From contig JAGCDP010000024.1 of the NCBI GenBank assembly GCA_017651065.1, positions 1 through 64,000 on the forward strand: a DNA stretch of 64,000 bases, written 5' to 3'. A program made the translations under genes and the position numbers. Under the pieces are notes generated by a model. That model saw nothing but the letters and a program-made list of their open reading frames with translations. It had not been told where the DNA came from and did not search any database. Source of the stretch: Treponema sp. GTDB taxonomy: Bacteria > Spirochaetota > Spirochaetia > Treponematales > Treponemataceae. Shown one piece after another: positions 1 to 8,843 of this stretch. Each line of letters opens with the position of its first letter. Position 1 is the stretch's first letter.

Positions 1-84
1 ACAATCAAGCAGCTGCTGGTTATATCCATTAATAAACTGTACTGAAAAATAATCTTCATTGTGAGGTTTTATGTATATGTTCAT
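1..84 (-). CDS. Partial hypothetical protein, N-terminal 28 residues
   Basis: An ATG at 84 on the minus strand opens a frame that runs off the window start (MNIYIKPHNEDYF...). An AGGAAAC stretch lies just upstream. It follows the Rpn-type gene by about 15 bases in the same direction, so the two could be co-transcribed. Too little is visible to assign a family. Confidence 0.4.
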   Translation of the reverse strand, partial: MNIYIKPHNEDYFSVQFINGYNQQLLDC

Positions 85-99
85 CTGGAGGTTTCCTGG

Positions 100-993
100 T
101 TATGCAAGAACTGTAATTTCTTTCTGAAGTTCGAGAACTTTCTCTAAAGGTAAACCTTCTGCTTGTGCGATTTGTTCAGGTGAAAGAATTCCCATTTTCA
201 GATGGTTAACAGTCGCTGTAATAGCCTGGTTATTTGCACCCTCGGAATAGCCACTATCATATCCTTCTTTGCGACGGCGATTATCATATGCTTCCTGGTC
301 AAATTCTGTCAAACACATTCCCAATACCTCCGCTTTCTGTTCTTTGAAAAAGCCTTCTAAGAATTCTTCTCTAATAGCCCAGTCTACAGCTTCTTCGAGT
401 GATTTGTCTTTATCCAGACCATTCTTAAGGTTAGTTTTAACCCTGTCTACAAATCTTACATAATCATACAACGGTTTGCATTTATTTTGAAGAGGTAAAT
501 TTGAATCTTTGTTTATATTCATCATAGTTGCTGTCCATTCGAATTCTCCCTGCTGGTCAAAGTTAATGAAGGCATCCGATAATCTGAGCTTGGAAATTTC
601 TTCAACTTTTTTGTTTCCATTGTAAAAGACTATGTATCTTGGAGAAGGAATCTTAATTAACGTCTCATCAAATATTTTTTCCTGGAACGAACTGATATAC
701 TTCTGGTACAGTTTTGCAAAGTACATGAATCCTCGGAGTGGCATATTGGGATTCCAGGTAGATTGATGTTCCCATAGTGACATTTGTGAATCGACTAAAA
801 AAGAAATGTCATTCTTCATTGTTATGTAAATAACATTTTCGATTGTTGTAATTTTCAGATCTTTTGGATTTTGATGTTCACGCCCGCTTAGTGCATTGTA
901 CAATTCAAGCCGCCATCTGGCACTACGGTCATCTTTTCCTCCAAAAATCATACGGAATAAACTGTCCTTAAATTTGGCATTATGCTTTTTCAT
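100..993 (-). CDS. Rpn-family recombination-promoting nuclease / PD-(D/E)XK putative transposase
   Basis: A 297-residue protein of the Rpn/YhgA-like group, whose members are PD-(D/E)XK DNA nucleases linked to RecA-independent recombination. The N-terminal KFKDSLFRMIFGG, the core LVDSQMSLWEHQS followed by NPNMPLRGFMYFAKLY, and PRYIVFYNG are the hallmarks seen. The C-terminal tail (IAQAEGLPLEKVLEL) looks like a small helical region typical of these genes. The start at 993 is preferred over 1020 because GGGAG lies 8 bases before it. These genes are often multicopy and mobile. Family call is from recalled motifs; the in vivo role is inferred. Confidence 0.8.
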   Translation of the reverse strand: MKKHNAKFKDSLFRMIFGGKDDRSARWRLELYNALSGREHQNPKDLKITTIENVIYITMKNDISFLVDSQMSLWEHQSTWNPNMPLRGFMYFAKLYQKYISSFQEKIFDETLIKIPSPRYIVFYNGNKKVEEISKLRLSDAFINFDQQGEFEWTATMMNINKDSNLPLQNKCKPLYDYVRFVDRVKTNLKNGLDKDKSLEEAVDWAIREEFLEGFFKEQKAEVLGMCLTEFDQEAYDNRRRKEGYDSGYSEGANNQAITATVNHLKMGILSPEQIAQAEGLPLEKVLELQKEITVLA

Positions 994-1142
994 AAAACAA
1001 CTCCCACTTTCCGCCCCCAAGGTACGAAAAGATTAATAATTTGGAATGTATGAGAAATAAAATCCTCATATATAGTATTAAAAAAAAAGTGGAGTTCTTA
1101 CAAAAATTTGAGGAAAATTCGTAAAAAAAGTGAATTTTTTAT

Positions 1143-1177
1143 GGATTGCCGCGTCACTACGTTCCTCGCAATGACGC
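1143..1177 (-). repeat. Dispersed repeat family B
   Basis: Copy of the GGATTGCC...CGCAATGAC repeat in inverted orientation, between the Rpn gene and the 3' end of the TRAP permease gene. Confidence 0.8.
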
Positions 1178-1188
1178 GTAGGAACTTT

Positions 1189-3294
1189 TTATTTTCTAAA
1201 CTTCTTCACCAGTCCCTGATAAACAAGTAGCACGGCCATAAGGGAAAGCCCGATAATGTCTGTCTTTGTTTCCGGCAGAACGCAGAAGAGGCCTGCAACT
1301 GCAAAGAGTAAGCGTTCAATAACATCAAAACTAATCACGAGCGCGCGGGCTTTGTCTGTACCTGCGAAAAGGCCTGTGTTTTTAAGACCGTATCCTTCGA
1401 GGGCAACGCTAATTCCAAACATACCTATAAGAGCAGTGATGATAATCATTATTACGCCAAGAGGCTTTGCATCGAGCATGAGCATCTGCGGGTTGTAAAC
1501 GCACATGTATGGAATGATAAAGGCACCTATTGCAAGCTTAGTGGCATTGACCGCCGTTTTCATTGGTTTGGCTTTTGCAATGGCCGCTCCCGCTATGGCT
1601 GCAAGTGCAACCGGAGGAGTAACGTCTGCAATAATACCAAAGTAGAAGGCAAACATATGTGCAACTATTGGCTGAACTCCAAGCTGGATAATGGCTCCTG
1701 CGGTGATTGTAGAAGTAATGAGGTAGTTGGCAGTTGTAGGAGCACCCATACCAAGAATAATCGAAGCAATCATTGTAAAGAACAAAGTGAGGAAGAGCTT
1801 TCCGTGGGCAAGGGAAACGAGGCCTGCTCCCATCTTAAGGCCAAGACCAGTCAAAGTTACAATACCAATAATGATTCCTGCCATACCACAGGCAATTGCA
1901 ACGCTGATGATATTGCGGGCGGCAGCACAAATAACTTCTACTATGTCTTTTCCACCAAAGGTTGGCTTGCGACCCTTAGCAAAGTCTACAATAGAAACTG
2001 TAACTCCAATTACAAGGCATGCAACAATTCCCATGAGGGCTGCAAATACAGCTGTGAATCCTGCGCACAAAAAGTAAATGATTATGATAAGCGGCAAAAT
2101 CATGTAGCCTTTTTTAAGGAAGAGCGGCAGTGCACGAGGAAGCTGATCCTTTGGAAGTCCTTTAAGTCCAAGCTTTTTTGCCTCCAGGTGAACTGTAATA
2201 AAGATTCCTGCAAAGTACAAAACTGCAGGGATGATTGCAGCTTTTACAATTGTGATGTATGGCATACCAAGGCTTTCTGCCATGAGAAAGGCAGCGGCAC
2301 CCATAATTGGAGGCATAAGCTGTCCACCGGTAGAGGCAGCGGCTTCTACGGCACCGGCAAATTCTCCTTTGTAACCAAGCTTTTTCATCATTGGAATTGT
2401 GAAGGAACCTGAACCAACTGTGTTACTAACCGATGAACCCGAAACTGTTCCAAGCAGGGCGCTGGAAAGAACGGCAACCTTTGCAGGCCCGCCGCTTGCT
2501 CCACCGGCAATTGCATTACAGATATCAATAAAGAACTGACCGATTCCAGTTTTTTCCAGGAGCGCACCAAACATGATGAAAAGGAAAATGAAAGTAGAAC
2601 AGGCGCCGATCGGGGTACCTATAATTCCTTCTGTTGTATAGAACAAATGAGAAACAACACGAGTAAGCGAGTATCCGCGGTGATTCAAGAATCCCGGAAG
2701 ATACTTACCAATAAATCCGTACAAAATGAAAACTCCCGCAATAATCATAATAGGAAGTCCTACAATTCTGCGGCAGCTTTCGAACAATATAACAATGGCA
2801 ACAATGCCTACAATAATATCAAAGGTTGTATATGCTCCGGCGCGTGTAAACAACGGCTGAAGGTTTGTCTTAAAGGTTCCGTTCAAGAAGTTAAGGAACT
2901 TTTCTGAGTAGCCACCGACAATGTAAATCCAGCAGGCAGCACCAACAAGGCCCAGTACTACGTCGTACCATGGCAGCGTATTTTTAGGACTTTTCTTTGT
3001 AGGAGGAAAAAGCAAAAAGGCCAGCAGCTGAACAAAGGCAAGGTGAGTGGCACGCAAAACCTGGGCAGTAACTAATCCCGAAATTGTTGCATACAACTGG
3101 AAAAATACAAATACAAAAGAAACAATTACTGTAATGTATTGGCGCCAGCATTTATGTTCACGGTAAGCCTGCTCGCGGTCAAGCTCCTGCATGAGCTTTT
3201 TCATTTCGTCTTCGTTTGTTGTTGGTAAAATTTCTTCAATACGTCCGCTAGAAGGCTGGATTTCTTCTTCCTGGGTCTGTTCAAACTCGTCCAT
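1189..3294 (-). CDS. TRAP transporter fused permease (4TM + 12TM, DctQM fusion)
   Basis: A 701-residue inner-membrane permease of the TRAP type, in which small and large membrane subunits are fused; it imports organic acids or amino acids using an ion gradient. About 16 hydrophobic segments follow a cytoplasmic acidic N-terminus of about 50 residues. The GASGGPAKVAVLSSALLGTV stretch (near residue 262) and GMGAPTTANYLI are typical of the large subunit. AGGAG precedes the ATG by 6 bases, and the start overlaps the end of the DUF1850 gene by 14 bases, so the two are translationally linked. It forms one operon with the DUF1850 protein and the TAXI binding protein. Substrate not predictable. Confidence 0.92.
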   Translation of the reverse strand: MDEFEQTQEEEIQPSSGRIEEILPTTNEDEMKKLMQELDREQAYREHKCWRQYITVIVSFVFVFFQLYATISGLVTAQVLRATHLAFVQLLAFLLFPPTKKSPKNTLPWYDVVLGLVGAACWIYIVGGYSEKFLNFLNGTFKTNLQPLFTRAGAYTTFDIIVGIVAIVILFESCRRIVGLPIMIIAGVFILYGFIGKYLPGFLNHRGYSLTRVVSHLFYTTEGIIGTPIGACSTFIFLFIMFGALLEKTGIGQFFIDICNAIAGGASGGPAKVAVLSSALLGTVSGSSVSNTVGSGSFTIPMMKKLGYKGEFAGAVEAAASTGGQLMPPIMGAAAFLMAESLGMPYITIVKAAIIPAVLYFAGIFITVHLEAKKLGLKGLPKDQLPRALPLFLKKGYMILPLIIIIYFLCAGFTAVFAALMGIVACLVIGVTVSIVDFAKGRKPTFGGKDIVEVICAAARNIISVAIACGMAGIIIGIVTLTGLGLKMGAGLVSLAHGKLFLTLFFTMIASIILGMGAPTTANYLITSTITAGAIIQLGVQPIVAHMFAFYFGIIADVTPPVALAAIAGAAIAKAKPMKTAVNATKLAIGAFIIPYMCVYNPQMLMLDAKPLGVIMIIITALIGMFGISVALEGYGLKNTGLFAGTDKARALVISFDVIERLLFAVAGLFCVLPETKTDIIGLSLMAVLLVYQGLVKKFRK

Positions 3295-3823
3295 TGGGTT
3301 CTCCTAATTTATGTGCCCAATAATCAACCGGGCTCACTTTTTTAATTTCAAAAATAAGACTTGTCTGAGGTTCAAAAAAATTAGAAAGAAGCATTTCGTC
3401 AGACTGTCCTGGTTTATTGACTGCAAAAGTATGATCTGCAATAACGCCAACAGCCATTACAAGCTTTGGCATTTTTCTGTTTATGTTTGAAATTGTGTAG
3501 TCGTCATCAAGTGCTGTAAATTCTGCACCTGGAATTTCTTCCGGTTCAGGAATGCCCGCACCGTAAGAAACAAAATGTGTGCTTAAAAGAACAAGCTCAC
3601 GGTTTTCAAGGTCGCATACATAGTAATCATGTACGCGGCCTTTATTTACACTATGCGTGTACGAAATTACAAATCCGCTTTGAACTGCCAAAGCAGAATA
3701 AATACGCTTTACCGGATTCTTTCTGCTGCTAATGCTAAGCACTGTTTTTGTAGGAGTAAAAAGCGCAGAAGCTGCAAGAAAAATAAAAAGCCCGGCAATT
3801 ACAAAAGCATATTTTTTATTCAA
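3281..3823 (-). CDS. DUF1850 membrane-anchored protein of a TAXI-TRAP system
   Basis: A 180-residue protein with one N-terminal hydrophobic segment (about residues 5-25) and an outer domain. The FVISYTHSVNKG and SYGAGIPEP stretches match the DUF1850 family, which is regularly encoded between a TAXI binding protein and a fused TRAP permease, exactly as here. The start appears to be TTG at 3823 with GGGAT just upstream; no in-frame ATG gives the signal segment. It lies 24 bases after the binding-protein gene and overlaps the permease gene. Its biochemical role is not established; an accessory role in uptake is inferred from position. Confidence 0.8.
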   Translation of the reverse strand: MNKKYAFVIAGLFIFLAASALFTPTKTVLSISSRKNPVKRIYSALAVQSGFVISYTHSVNKGRVHDYYVCDLENRELVLLSTHFVSYGAGIPEPEEIPGAEFTALDDDYTISNINRKMPKLVMAVGVIADHTFAVNKPGQSDEMLLSNFFEPQTSLIFEIKKVSPVDYWAHKLGEPNGRV

Positions 3824-3847
3824 AGCAGAATCCCAACTCGCACCTGA

Positions 3848-4804
3848 TTACTGCATCAAGCCGATTTCTTTGTAATATTTAATTGCACCTGGATGGAATG
3901 GAACCGAAACACCAGTAATAGCTGTTTTAGCAGAAACTTCCTTACCCTTAGCGTGACCGTTTCCAAGTTCTATAAGGTTAGAGAACAAAGCTTTAGTCAT
4001 GTCGTAAACAGTCTGTTCATCGAGTTTAGAGCTTACAGCCAATGTAGCCATGATTGCCAAAGCACCAATGTCTTCATCTGTTCCCTTGTAAGTTCCACCA
4101 GGAATTACAGTCTTTGTATAATATCCGTATTTAGCACAGATTTTGTCGGCAGCAGCACCGTCTACAGGAATAAGTGTAAGACCAGCTGTGAATGCAAGTT
4201 CCTGCAAAGCAGCGTTTGGAACACCTGCTGTAATAAAACATCCGTCCAAAGTACCGTTCTGAATACCGTCTGCAGATTCCTTGAAAGAAAGGTTGCTCTT
4301 TTTAATATCATCAAAAGTCAAACCATAACCTTCCATAATCTGTTTAGCGTTGAATTCAACACCAGAACCGGCAGCACCAACAGAAATTCTCTTTCCCTTG
4401 AAGTCTGCAACAGATTTAATTCCACTTGCTTTAGAAACAGCAATCTGAACAACTTCCGGATACATAGTTCCAATTGTCATGATGTTAGAAAGCTTTTCAC
4501 CTGCAAAAAGATCAGTTCCGTTGTAGGCATAGTCCATAACGTCGTTCTGAACAATTGCAAATTCTGCTTCACCCTTGTTAATAAGGCGAAGGTTTTCTGC
4601 AGAAGCGCCGGTTGCCTGAGCAGTTACGTTCATATTTTCAAGCTTTGTGTTCCATACATTGGCGATTGCACCACCAAATGGATAGTAAGTACCACTAGTA
4701 CCACCAGTAGCAAGAATGTAATTTTTTGTAGTTGTACCAGAACAGCCTGTCATAAGAGCCAATGCTGCAACTGCGATCACTGCGAAAGATGTGATTTTTT
4801 TCAT
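3848..4804 (-). CDS. TAXI-family TRAP solute-binding lipoprotein
   Basis: A 318-residue periplasmic binding protein. The signal peptide ends in the lipobox LMTGC (Cys20), so it is likely tethered to a membrane. The ATGGTSGTYYPFGGAIANVW stretch is the TAXI hallmark, and EFAIVQNDVMDYAY follows. It hands substrate to the fused permease encoded downstream. AGGAGG lies 9 bases before the ATG, the strongest ribosome site of the operon, fitting the usual excess of binding protein. TAXI proteins with known ligands bind glutamate or similar acids; the ligand here is unknown. Confidence 0.92.
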   Translation of the reverse strand: MKKITSFAVIAVAALALMTGCSGTTTKNYILATGGTSGTYYPFGGAIANVWNTKLENMNVTAQATGASAENLRLINKGEAEFAIVQNDVMDYAYNGTDLFAGEKLSNIMTIGTMYPEVVQIAVSKASGIKSVADFKGKRISVGAAGSGVEFNAKQIMEGYGLTFDDIKKSNLSFKESADGIQNGTLDGCFITAGVPNAALQELAFTAGLTLIPVDGAAADKICAKYGYYTKTVIPGGTYKGTDEDIGALAIMATLAVSSKLDEQTVYDMTKALFSNLIELGNGHAKGKEVSAKTAITGVSVPFHPGAIKYYKEIGLMQ

Positions 4805-4852
4805 TGAAAAATTCCTCCTGAAAATTTAGCTTCTATTTTACAATAAATTTAT

Positions 4853-6775
4853 TTATTCTGCAATTTCCATCCAGCGTTCTGTTGCTTCTTCCAGCTTTTT
4901 GCTGACTTCTTCAATTTCGCGCTGAACTGATTTTGCTTTTTCGCCGTTTGAATAAACTTCAGGGTCTGCCAGTTTATTTTCTAACTGAGTTTTCTCTTCT
5001 TCCAGCCGGGCAATTTCTTCTTCAAGCCCAGAAATAGCTTTTTCTTTTTTGCGCCGTTCTGCTTCCAGCCGTTTCTGTTCTTCCCAAGATAATGTTGTCG
5101 AAGGGCCAGATACCGCGGCCCCTGAGCCTGTCGAAGGGCCACTTGGAAAAACTTCGGGGAGACTTTCCCCTCCTGTCTTTTCTGTTTGTTCTATATAATA
5201 TTTATAATCCCCGGGATAATACTTTGCATTGCCCGGTTCCAGATGAAGAACCTGAGTAGCAAGCTGCTCTATGAATCCGCGATCGTGGCTTACAAAAACA
5301 ACAGTGCCGCCAAAGTCGTGCAGGGACTGGAGCAATACGTCCTTGGAATGAAGATCCAGGTGGTTGGTAGGTTCGTCGAGCACAAGAAGGTTTACAGGAC
5401 TAAGAAGGAGCTGCAGCAGGGCAATACGAGACTTTTCTCCACCGGAAAGGACGTCAAGGCTTTTGAAAACGTCATCGCCGCGGAAAAGGAAGGCACCTAA
5501 CATGTCGCGCAGCTTTGGAATAAATTCCAGCGGGGCAATGCCTTCAAGGTACTCAAGGATTGTCTGGCTGCCCTTGATTGTTTCTGCGTTATCCTGACTG
5601 AAGTAGCCTATTTTTACACCGGCACCCGGAGTAATTTCACCTGTAAAAGCTTTGTCCTGGTCTGCAATAATTCTAAGAAGTGTTGACTTACCGGCCCCGT
5701 TACGTCCTGCAACAACAAGGCGCTGTCCGTTTTCGAGCGTGAGGTCTAAGTTATTGAGTACATTTGTGTGACCGTCGTAGGACTTTGTAATTCCGTTTAA
5801 TCTGAGCACAAGGCGGCCTGCATGTGGAGCCGGCGGGAACGTAAAATGTATTTTCTTAAGCGACTCAGGAATTTCTATGCGAACCATTTTGTCCAGCTTT
5901 TTCTGATACTCCTGTGCCTGTGCTGCTTTTGTTGCCTTGTAGCCGAATCGGGTAATAAAGTCTTCGAGCTTTTGAATTTCCTGCTGCTGCTGTTCGTAGG
6001 CTGCCATGAGTGTTTTGAGCTCTGTTTCGCGTACCTTTTCGTAGTGGGTGTAGTTGCCCGGGTAACGTTTGAGTTCTCCGTTAAAAAGCTCGTATACTTC
6101 GTTTATTGTTACATCTAAAAAATAGCGGTCATGACTTACGAGCAGGAATCCGCCTTTGTAATTCTGAAGAAATTCTTCAAGCCAGGAGCGGGCTTCAAGG
6201 TCAAGATAGTTTGTTGGTTCGTCCAGGAGCAGAATGTCCGGGTTTTGCATGAGGGCCTTTGCAAGCGCAATACGCATCTGCCATCCGCCACTGAATTCTT
6301 CTGTGTTACGGTCAAAGTCTGAGCGAAGGAAGCCCAAACCTAAAAGAACAGATTCTGCAAGAGACTGTCTTCTGTGCCACCCTGAGTCATCAAGTTTTTG
6401 TATGAGTTCTGCCTGATCTTCTGCAAGCTGCATGTTCGAAGGATTTTCTGCAAGCTGCGAACCAAGCTGGTCTATTTTATTCTGAATATCGTAACCGTAT
6501 TGAAAGGCCTTATCTGCTTCTTCGAGCAAAGTGCATCCATGGTGTGTAAGTCCCGACTGAGGCAGGTATGCAATGCGGCATTCTTTTTGTACGGCGCGTT
6601 CGCCTGAATCTGGTGCTGTAAGACCCGCAAGAACTTTTATAAGTGTAGACTTACCAGACCCGTTTGCACCGGTGAGCGCTACCTTTGAGCCTGTCTGGAG
6701 ATTGATTGTTACATTTTTTAAGATATCCCTGTCGCCGAACGCAAGAGAAACCTGCGAAAACTGAACAAATGCCAT
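4853..6775 (-). CDS. ABC-F family ATPase (Uup/YheS-like)
   Basis: A 640-residue soluble protein with two ABC cassettes and no membrane domain. Walker A motifs are GANGSGKST and GRNGAGKST, signatures FSGGWQMRIALAKAL and LSGGEKSRIALL, Walker B LLLDEPTNYLD and LVLDEPTNHLD. A charged linker joins the cassettes, and a C-terminal coiled coil (about residues 565-640) fits the Uup/YheS side of the family. ABC-F proteins act on the ribosome. Residues about 545-560 (SGPSTGSGAAVSGPSTTLS) are encoded by family A repeat DNA, in the linker before the coiled coil. The gene starts 3 bases after the stop of the lipoprotein gene, so the two form an operon. Confidence 0.92.
   Translation of the reverse strand: MAFVQFSQVSLAFGDRDILKNVTINLQTGSKVALTGANGSGKSTLIKVLAGLTAPDSGERAVQKECRIAYLPQSGLTHHGCTLLEEADKAFQYGYDIQNKIDQLGSQLAENPSNMQLAEDQAELIQKLDDSGWHRRQSLAESVLLGLGFLRSDFDRNTEEFSGGWQMRIALAKALMQNPDILLLDEPTNYLDLEARSWLEEFLQNYKGGFLLVSHDRYFLDVTINEVYELFNGELKRYPGNYTHYEKVRETELKTLMAAYEQQQQEIQKLEDFITRFGYKATKAAQAQEYQKKLDKMVRIEIPESLKKIHFTFPPAPHAGRLVLRLNGITKSYDGHTNVLNNLDLTLENGQRLVVAGRNGAGKSTLLRIIADQDKAFTGEITPGAGVKIGYFSQDNAETIKGSQTILEYLEGIAPLEFIPKLRDMLGAFLFRGDDVFKSLDVLSGGEKSRIALLQLLLSPVNLLVLDEPTNHLDLHSKDVLLQSLHDFGGTVVFVSHDRGFIEQLATQVLHLEPGNAKYYPGDYKYYIEQTEKTGGESLPEVFPSGPSTGSGAAVSGPSTTLSWEEQKRLEAERRKKEKAISGLEEEIARLEEEKTQLENKLADPEVYSNGEKAKSVQREIEEVSKKLEEATERWMEIAE
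5095..5140 (+). repeat. Dispersed repeat family A inside the ABC-F gene
   Basis: One full copy (5117-5140, GGCCCCTGAGCCTGTCGAAG...) plus a partial copy (5095-5108, TTGTCGAAGGGCCA). Both lie in frame within the ABC-F coding region and encode two GPST peptides. Confidence 0.85.
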
Positions 6776-6778
6776 GGA

Positions 6779-8086
6779 TTACCTGAAGTACATAATAAGA
6801 GGACTTGAGCTTCTGCCTGTTACAAGAATACCGTTGTAGGTTGCGTCGTTTGCAGCTTCAAGTCTAAGACCGTCATTTTCGAGCTTGTAAAGGAAGTTTA
6901 CTTCGTCTGTTGTGCCTTCGAACTTAAAGGTAAGAACTCCGTCGTAAGAAGCAGCAAGCTCTTTACTTACAGCATATTTTACGCTGCAGGTTCCTGCAGT
7001 TTTTGCACCGGCGCTTATAACAACTGGAACAAGCAGTTTGTAGCCAGACCACTTAAAGGTTCCGTCTGTATTCAAAGAAAGTTTTCCGTAGCTTGAGCTT
7101 GAAAGTTCACCGGTAGAAGATGCAACCTTGCTGTAAGCATCTGCACGGCGCTCCTTTTCGGCTGCAACTATTGCATTTATGTCATCGTCAAGCGTTACAA
7201 GATTAAGTTCCTGAGGTTTTCCGCTTTCGCCTGTGTAGCGTACAACAATAAAGGTAGACTTTTTATAAATAATGATAATTGGAATATCGTTTAATGTGTA
7301 TTCATAATCATCTGTCTTTGTATAGCCTGTGTAATCCCAGCTTTCGTGAATGCCGCTCATATTAAGGCTAACCTTGTTGTTTACAGTATCAATTGTAAAG
7401 TTGTATGAAGGATGAAGTTTTGAAATATCAATGTTTCCGCTCGAAATCATTGTACTGAAGCTATCCGGGTACCATGCTTTATCAAGAATAGAAATATAGT
7501 AGTTATCGTCTTCTGCTTCTTCTTCAAGTATCTGGCCGCCTACCTGTTCACCGTTTTCGTCTGTTTCATAAAGGTTCAGGTTATAAGAAAAACACCAGCC
7601 CTGAGTTCCGTCTTTTGTAAGAATTCTGTACCAGTCGCCTTCAAGAGGTTGTCCGCCTGTCATTGGTGCCTGGCCGTTTCCCATATACAAAAGCTTTATA
7701 ACTTCACCTTTACGCAGACGGTAAACCTGTTTTGCTGTATTTACAGGCTCTGCACGGCAAGGAAGTCCGTCTATTTTTACAGAAGCATAAGTGTGTGCAC
7801 ATTCCTGATATTTTTTGCTGACTGAACCAACTTTTGCCTTTTTTACAGGATCTGTAAGCTGCCAGAGCGGAATTTCTACTTTTTCGCCGTCAATTCCAAC
7901 AACATAAACCTGCGAAATGTTAGAACGGATATATACCGGAAGAATATCACCGCTTTGAATTTTATATTCAGGCAAATTCCACAAGAGAACACTGTAGCCC
8001 ATTACCTTATCTTTACAAGAAATTAAAAATGTTGAACAAAAAGCCAGCAGAATAGATGCTGCTGCATAAAAAATAGTCTTCTTCAT
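6779..8086 (-). CDS. SH3-domain lipoprotein, hypothetical
   Basis: A 435-residue exported protein. The signal peptide ends in FLISC (Cys24), a permissive spirochaetal lipobox. Residues about 100-170 look like a bacterial SH3 domain (VKIDGLPCRAEPV ... GDWYRILTKDGTQGWCFSYN). The C-terminal half is rich in beta strands and has no family I recognise. Lipoproteins with this SH3 layout recur in treponemes; another is at 23712. It is transcribed divergently from clpP and leads into the ABC-F gene. No clear ribosome site precedes the ATG. Function unknown; binding to cell-wall or surface components is only inference. Confidence 0.75.
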   Translation of the reverse strand: MKKTIFYAAASILLAFCSTFLISCKDKVMGYSVLLWNLPEYKIQSGDILPVYIRSNISQVYVVGIDGEKVEIPLWQLTDPVKKAKVGSVSKKYQECAHTYASVKIDGLPCRAEPVNTAKQVYRLRKGEVIKLLYMGNGQAPMTGGQPLEGDWYRILTKDGTQGWCFSYNLNLYETDENGEQVGGQILEEEAEDDNYYISILDKAWYPDSFSTMISSGNIDISKLHPSYNFTIDTVNNKVSLNMSGIHESWDYTGYTKTDDYEYTLNDIPIIIIYKKSTFIVVRYTGESGKPQELNLVTLDDDINAIVAAEKERRADAYSKVASSTGELSSSSYGKLSLNTDGTFKWSGYKLLVPVVISAGAKTAGTCSVKYAVSKELAASYDGVLTFKFEGTTDEVNFLYKLENDGLRLEAANDATYNGILVTGRSSSPLIMYFR

Positions 8087-8118
8087 AACAAATAAATATA
8101 GCAGATTTTAGGATTTAT

Positions 8119-8167
8119 GTCATTGCAAATACGTCATTGCGAGGAGCGCAGCGACGTGGCAATCCAT
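8119..8167 (+). repeat. Dispersed repeat family B
   Basis: A partial copy followed by a full copy (GTCATTGCGAGGAGCGCAGC...GGCAATCCAT) in the divergent gap between the SH3 lipoprotein gene and clpP. Confidence 0.85.
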
Positions 8168-8225
8168 ATACAAGTACTAACTATTATACTTGCCACCAAA
8201 CATTATTTTTAATATATTTATATAT

Positions 8226-8843
8226 ATGGAAAAATTTATTAGTAAGACAACAGTTTCTCCGCGTTTTGATGATGACGAAGAGGAGAAAAAACAGAAACCC
8301 GAAGCACCTTTTGCAGACCGTTTCCTTAAAACACGCCAGATTATCCTTACAGGCGAAATCAACAAAGATCTTGCAGATTCAATTGCCAGACAGCTTTTGA
8401 TTCTTGATTCAGAAAGCAATGACCCTATTTATATGTACATCGATTCCCCAGGCGGCGATGTAGATGCAGGCTTTGCAATTTATGATGTAATCCGTTTTGT
8501 AAAGTCTCCTGTTTACCTTGTTGGAATGGGACTCATTGCCTCTGCTGCTACACTTGTTCTTCTTTCTGTTCCAAAAGAGCAGCGCGTAGGACTTCCAAAC
8601 AGCCGTTATCTTATTCATCAGCCGTTGGGTGGAATGCGTGGTGTTGCAACAGATATTGAAATTTATGCAAAAGACATGGAAAAAATCCGTGCAAAGTTGA
8701 ACAAGATTATTTCTGATGCAACCGGAGTTTCACTTGAACAGGTTACAAAAGATACAGACCGCGACTACTGGCTCGATTCAGACGAAGCAGTTAAGTACGG
8801 TTTAATCAGTAAGATAATTACAAAGCGTGAAGAATTGAAGTAA
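8226..8843 (+). CDS. clpP: ATP-dependent Clp protease proteolytic subunit
   Basis: A 205-residue serine protease that forms the double-ring chamber of Clp proteases and degrades proteins fed by ClpA/C/X. Catalytic residues visible are Ser106 (GLIASAATLV), His131 (YLIHQPLGG) and Asp180 (TDRDYW). SPGGDVDAG forms the oxyanion region. Compared with typical ClpP, residues 14-28 are unusually acidic (FDDDEEEKKQKPEAP). The ATG at 8226 is chosen because the family starts there, though no good ribosome site is visible. The stop overlaps the start of the acetyltransferase gene (TAATG), so the genes are coupled. Bacteria with two ClpP paralogues exist; which one this is cannot be told. Confidence 0.95.
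   Translation: MEKFISKTTVSPRFDDDEEEKKQKPEAPFADRFLKTRQIILTGEINKDLADSIARQLLILDSESNDPIYMYIDSPGGDVDAGFAIYDVIRFVKSPVYLVGMGLIASAATLVLLSVPKEQRVGLPNSRYLIHQPLGGMRGVATDIEIYAKDMEKIRAKLNKIISDATGVSLEQVTKDTDRDYWLDSDEAVKYGLISKIITKREELK

Noticed and set aside
1657..2412. 251-codon frame antisense to the TRAP permease
   Set aside because: Cys/Ser/Asn-rich shadow of a well-supported membrane protein gene.
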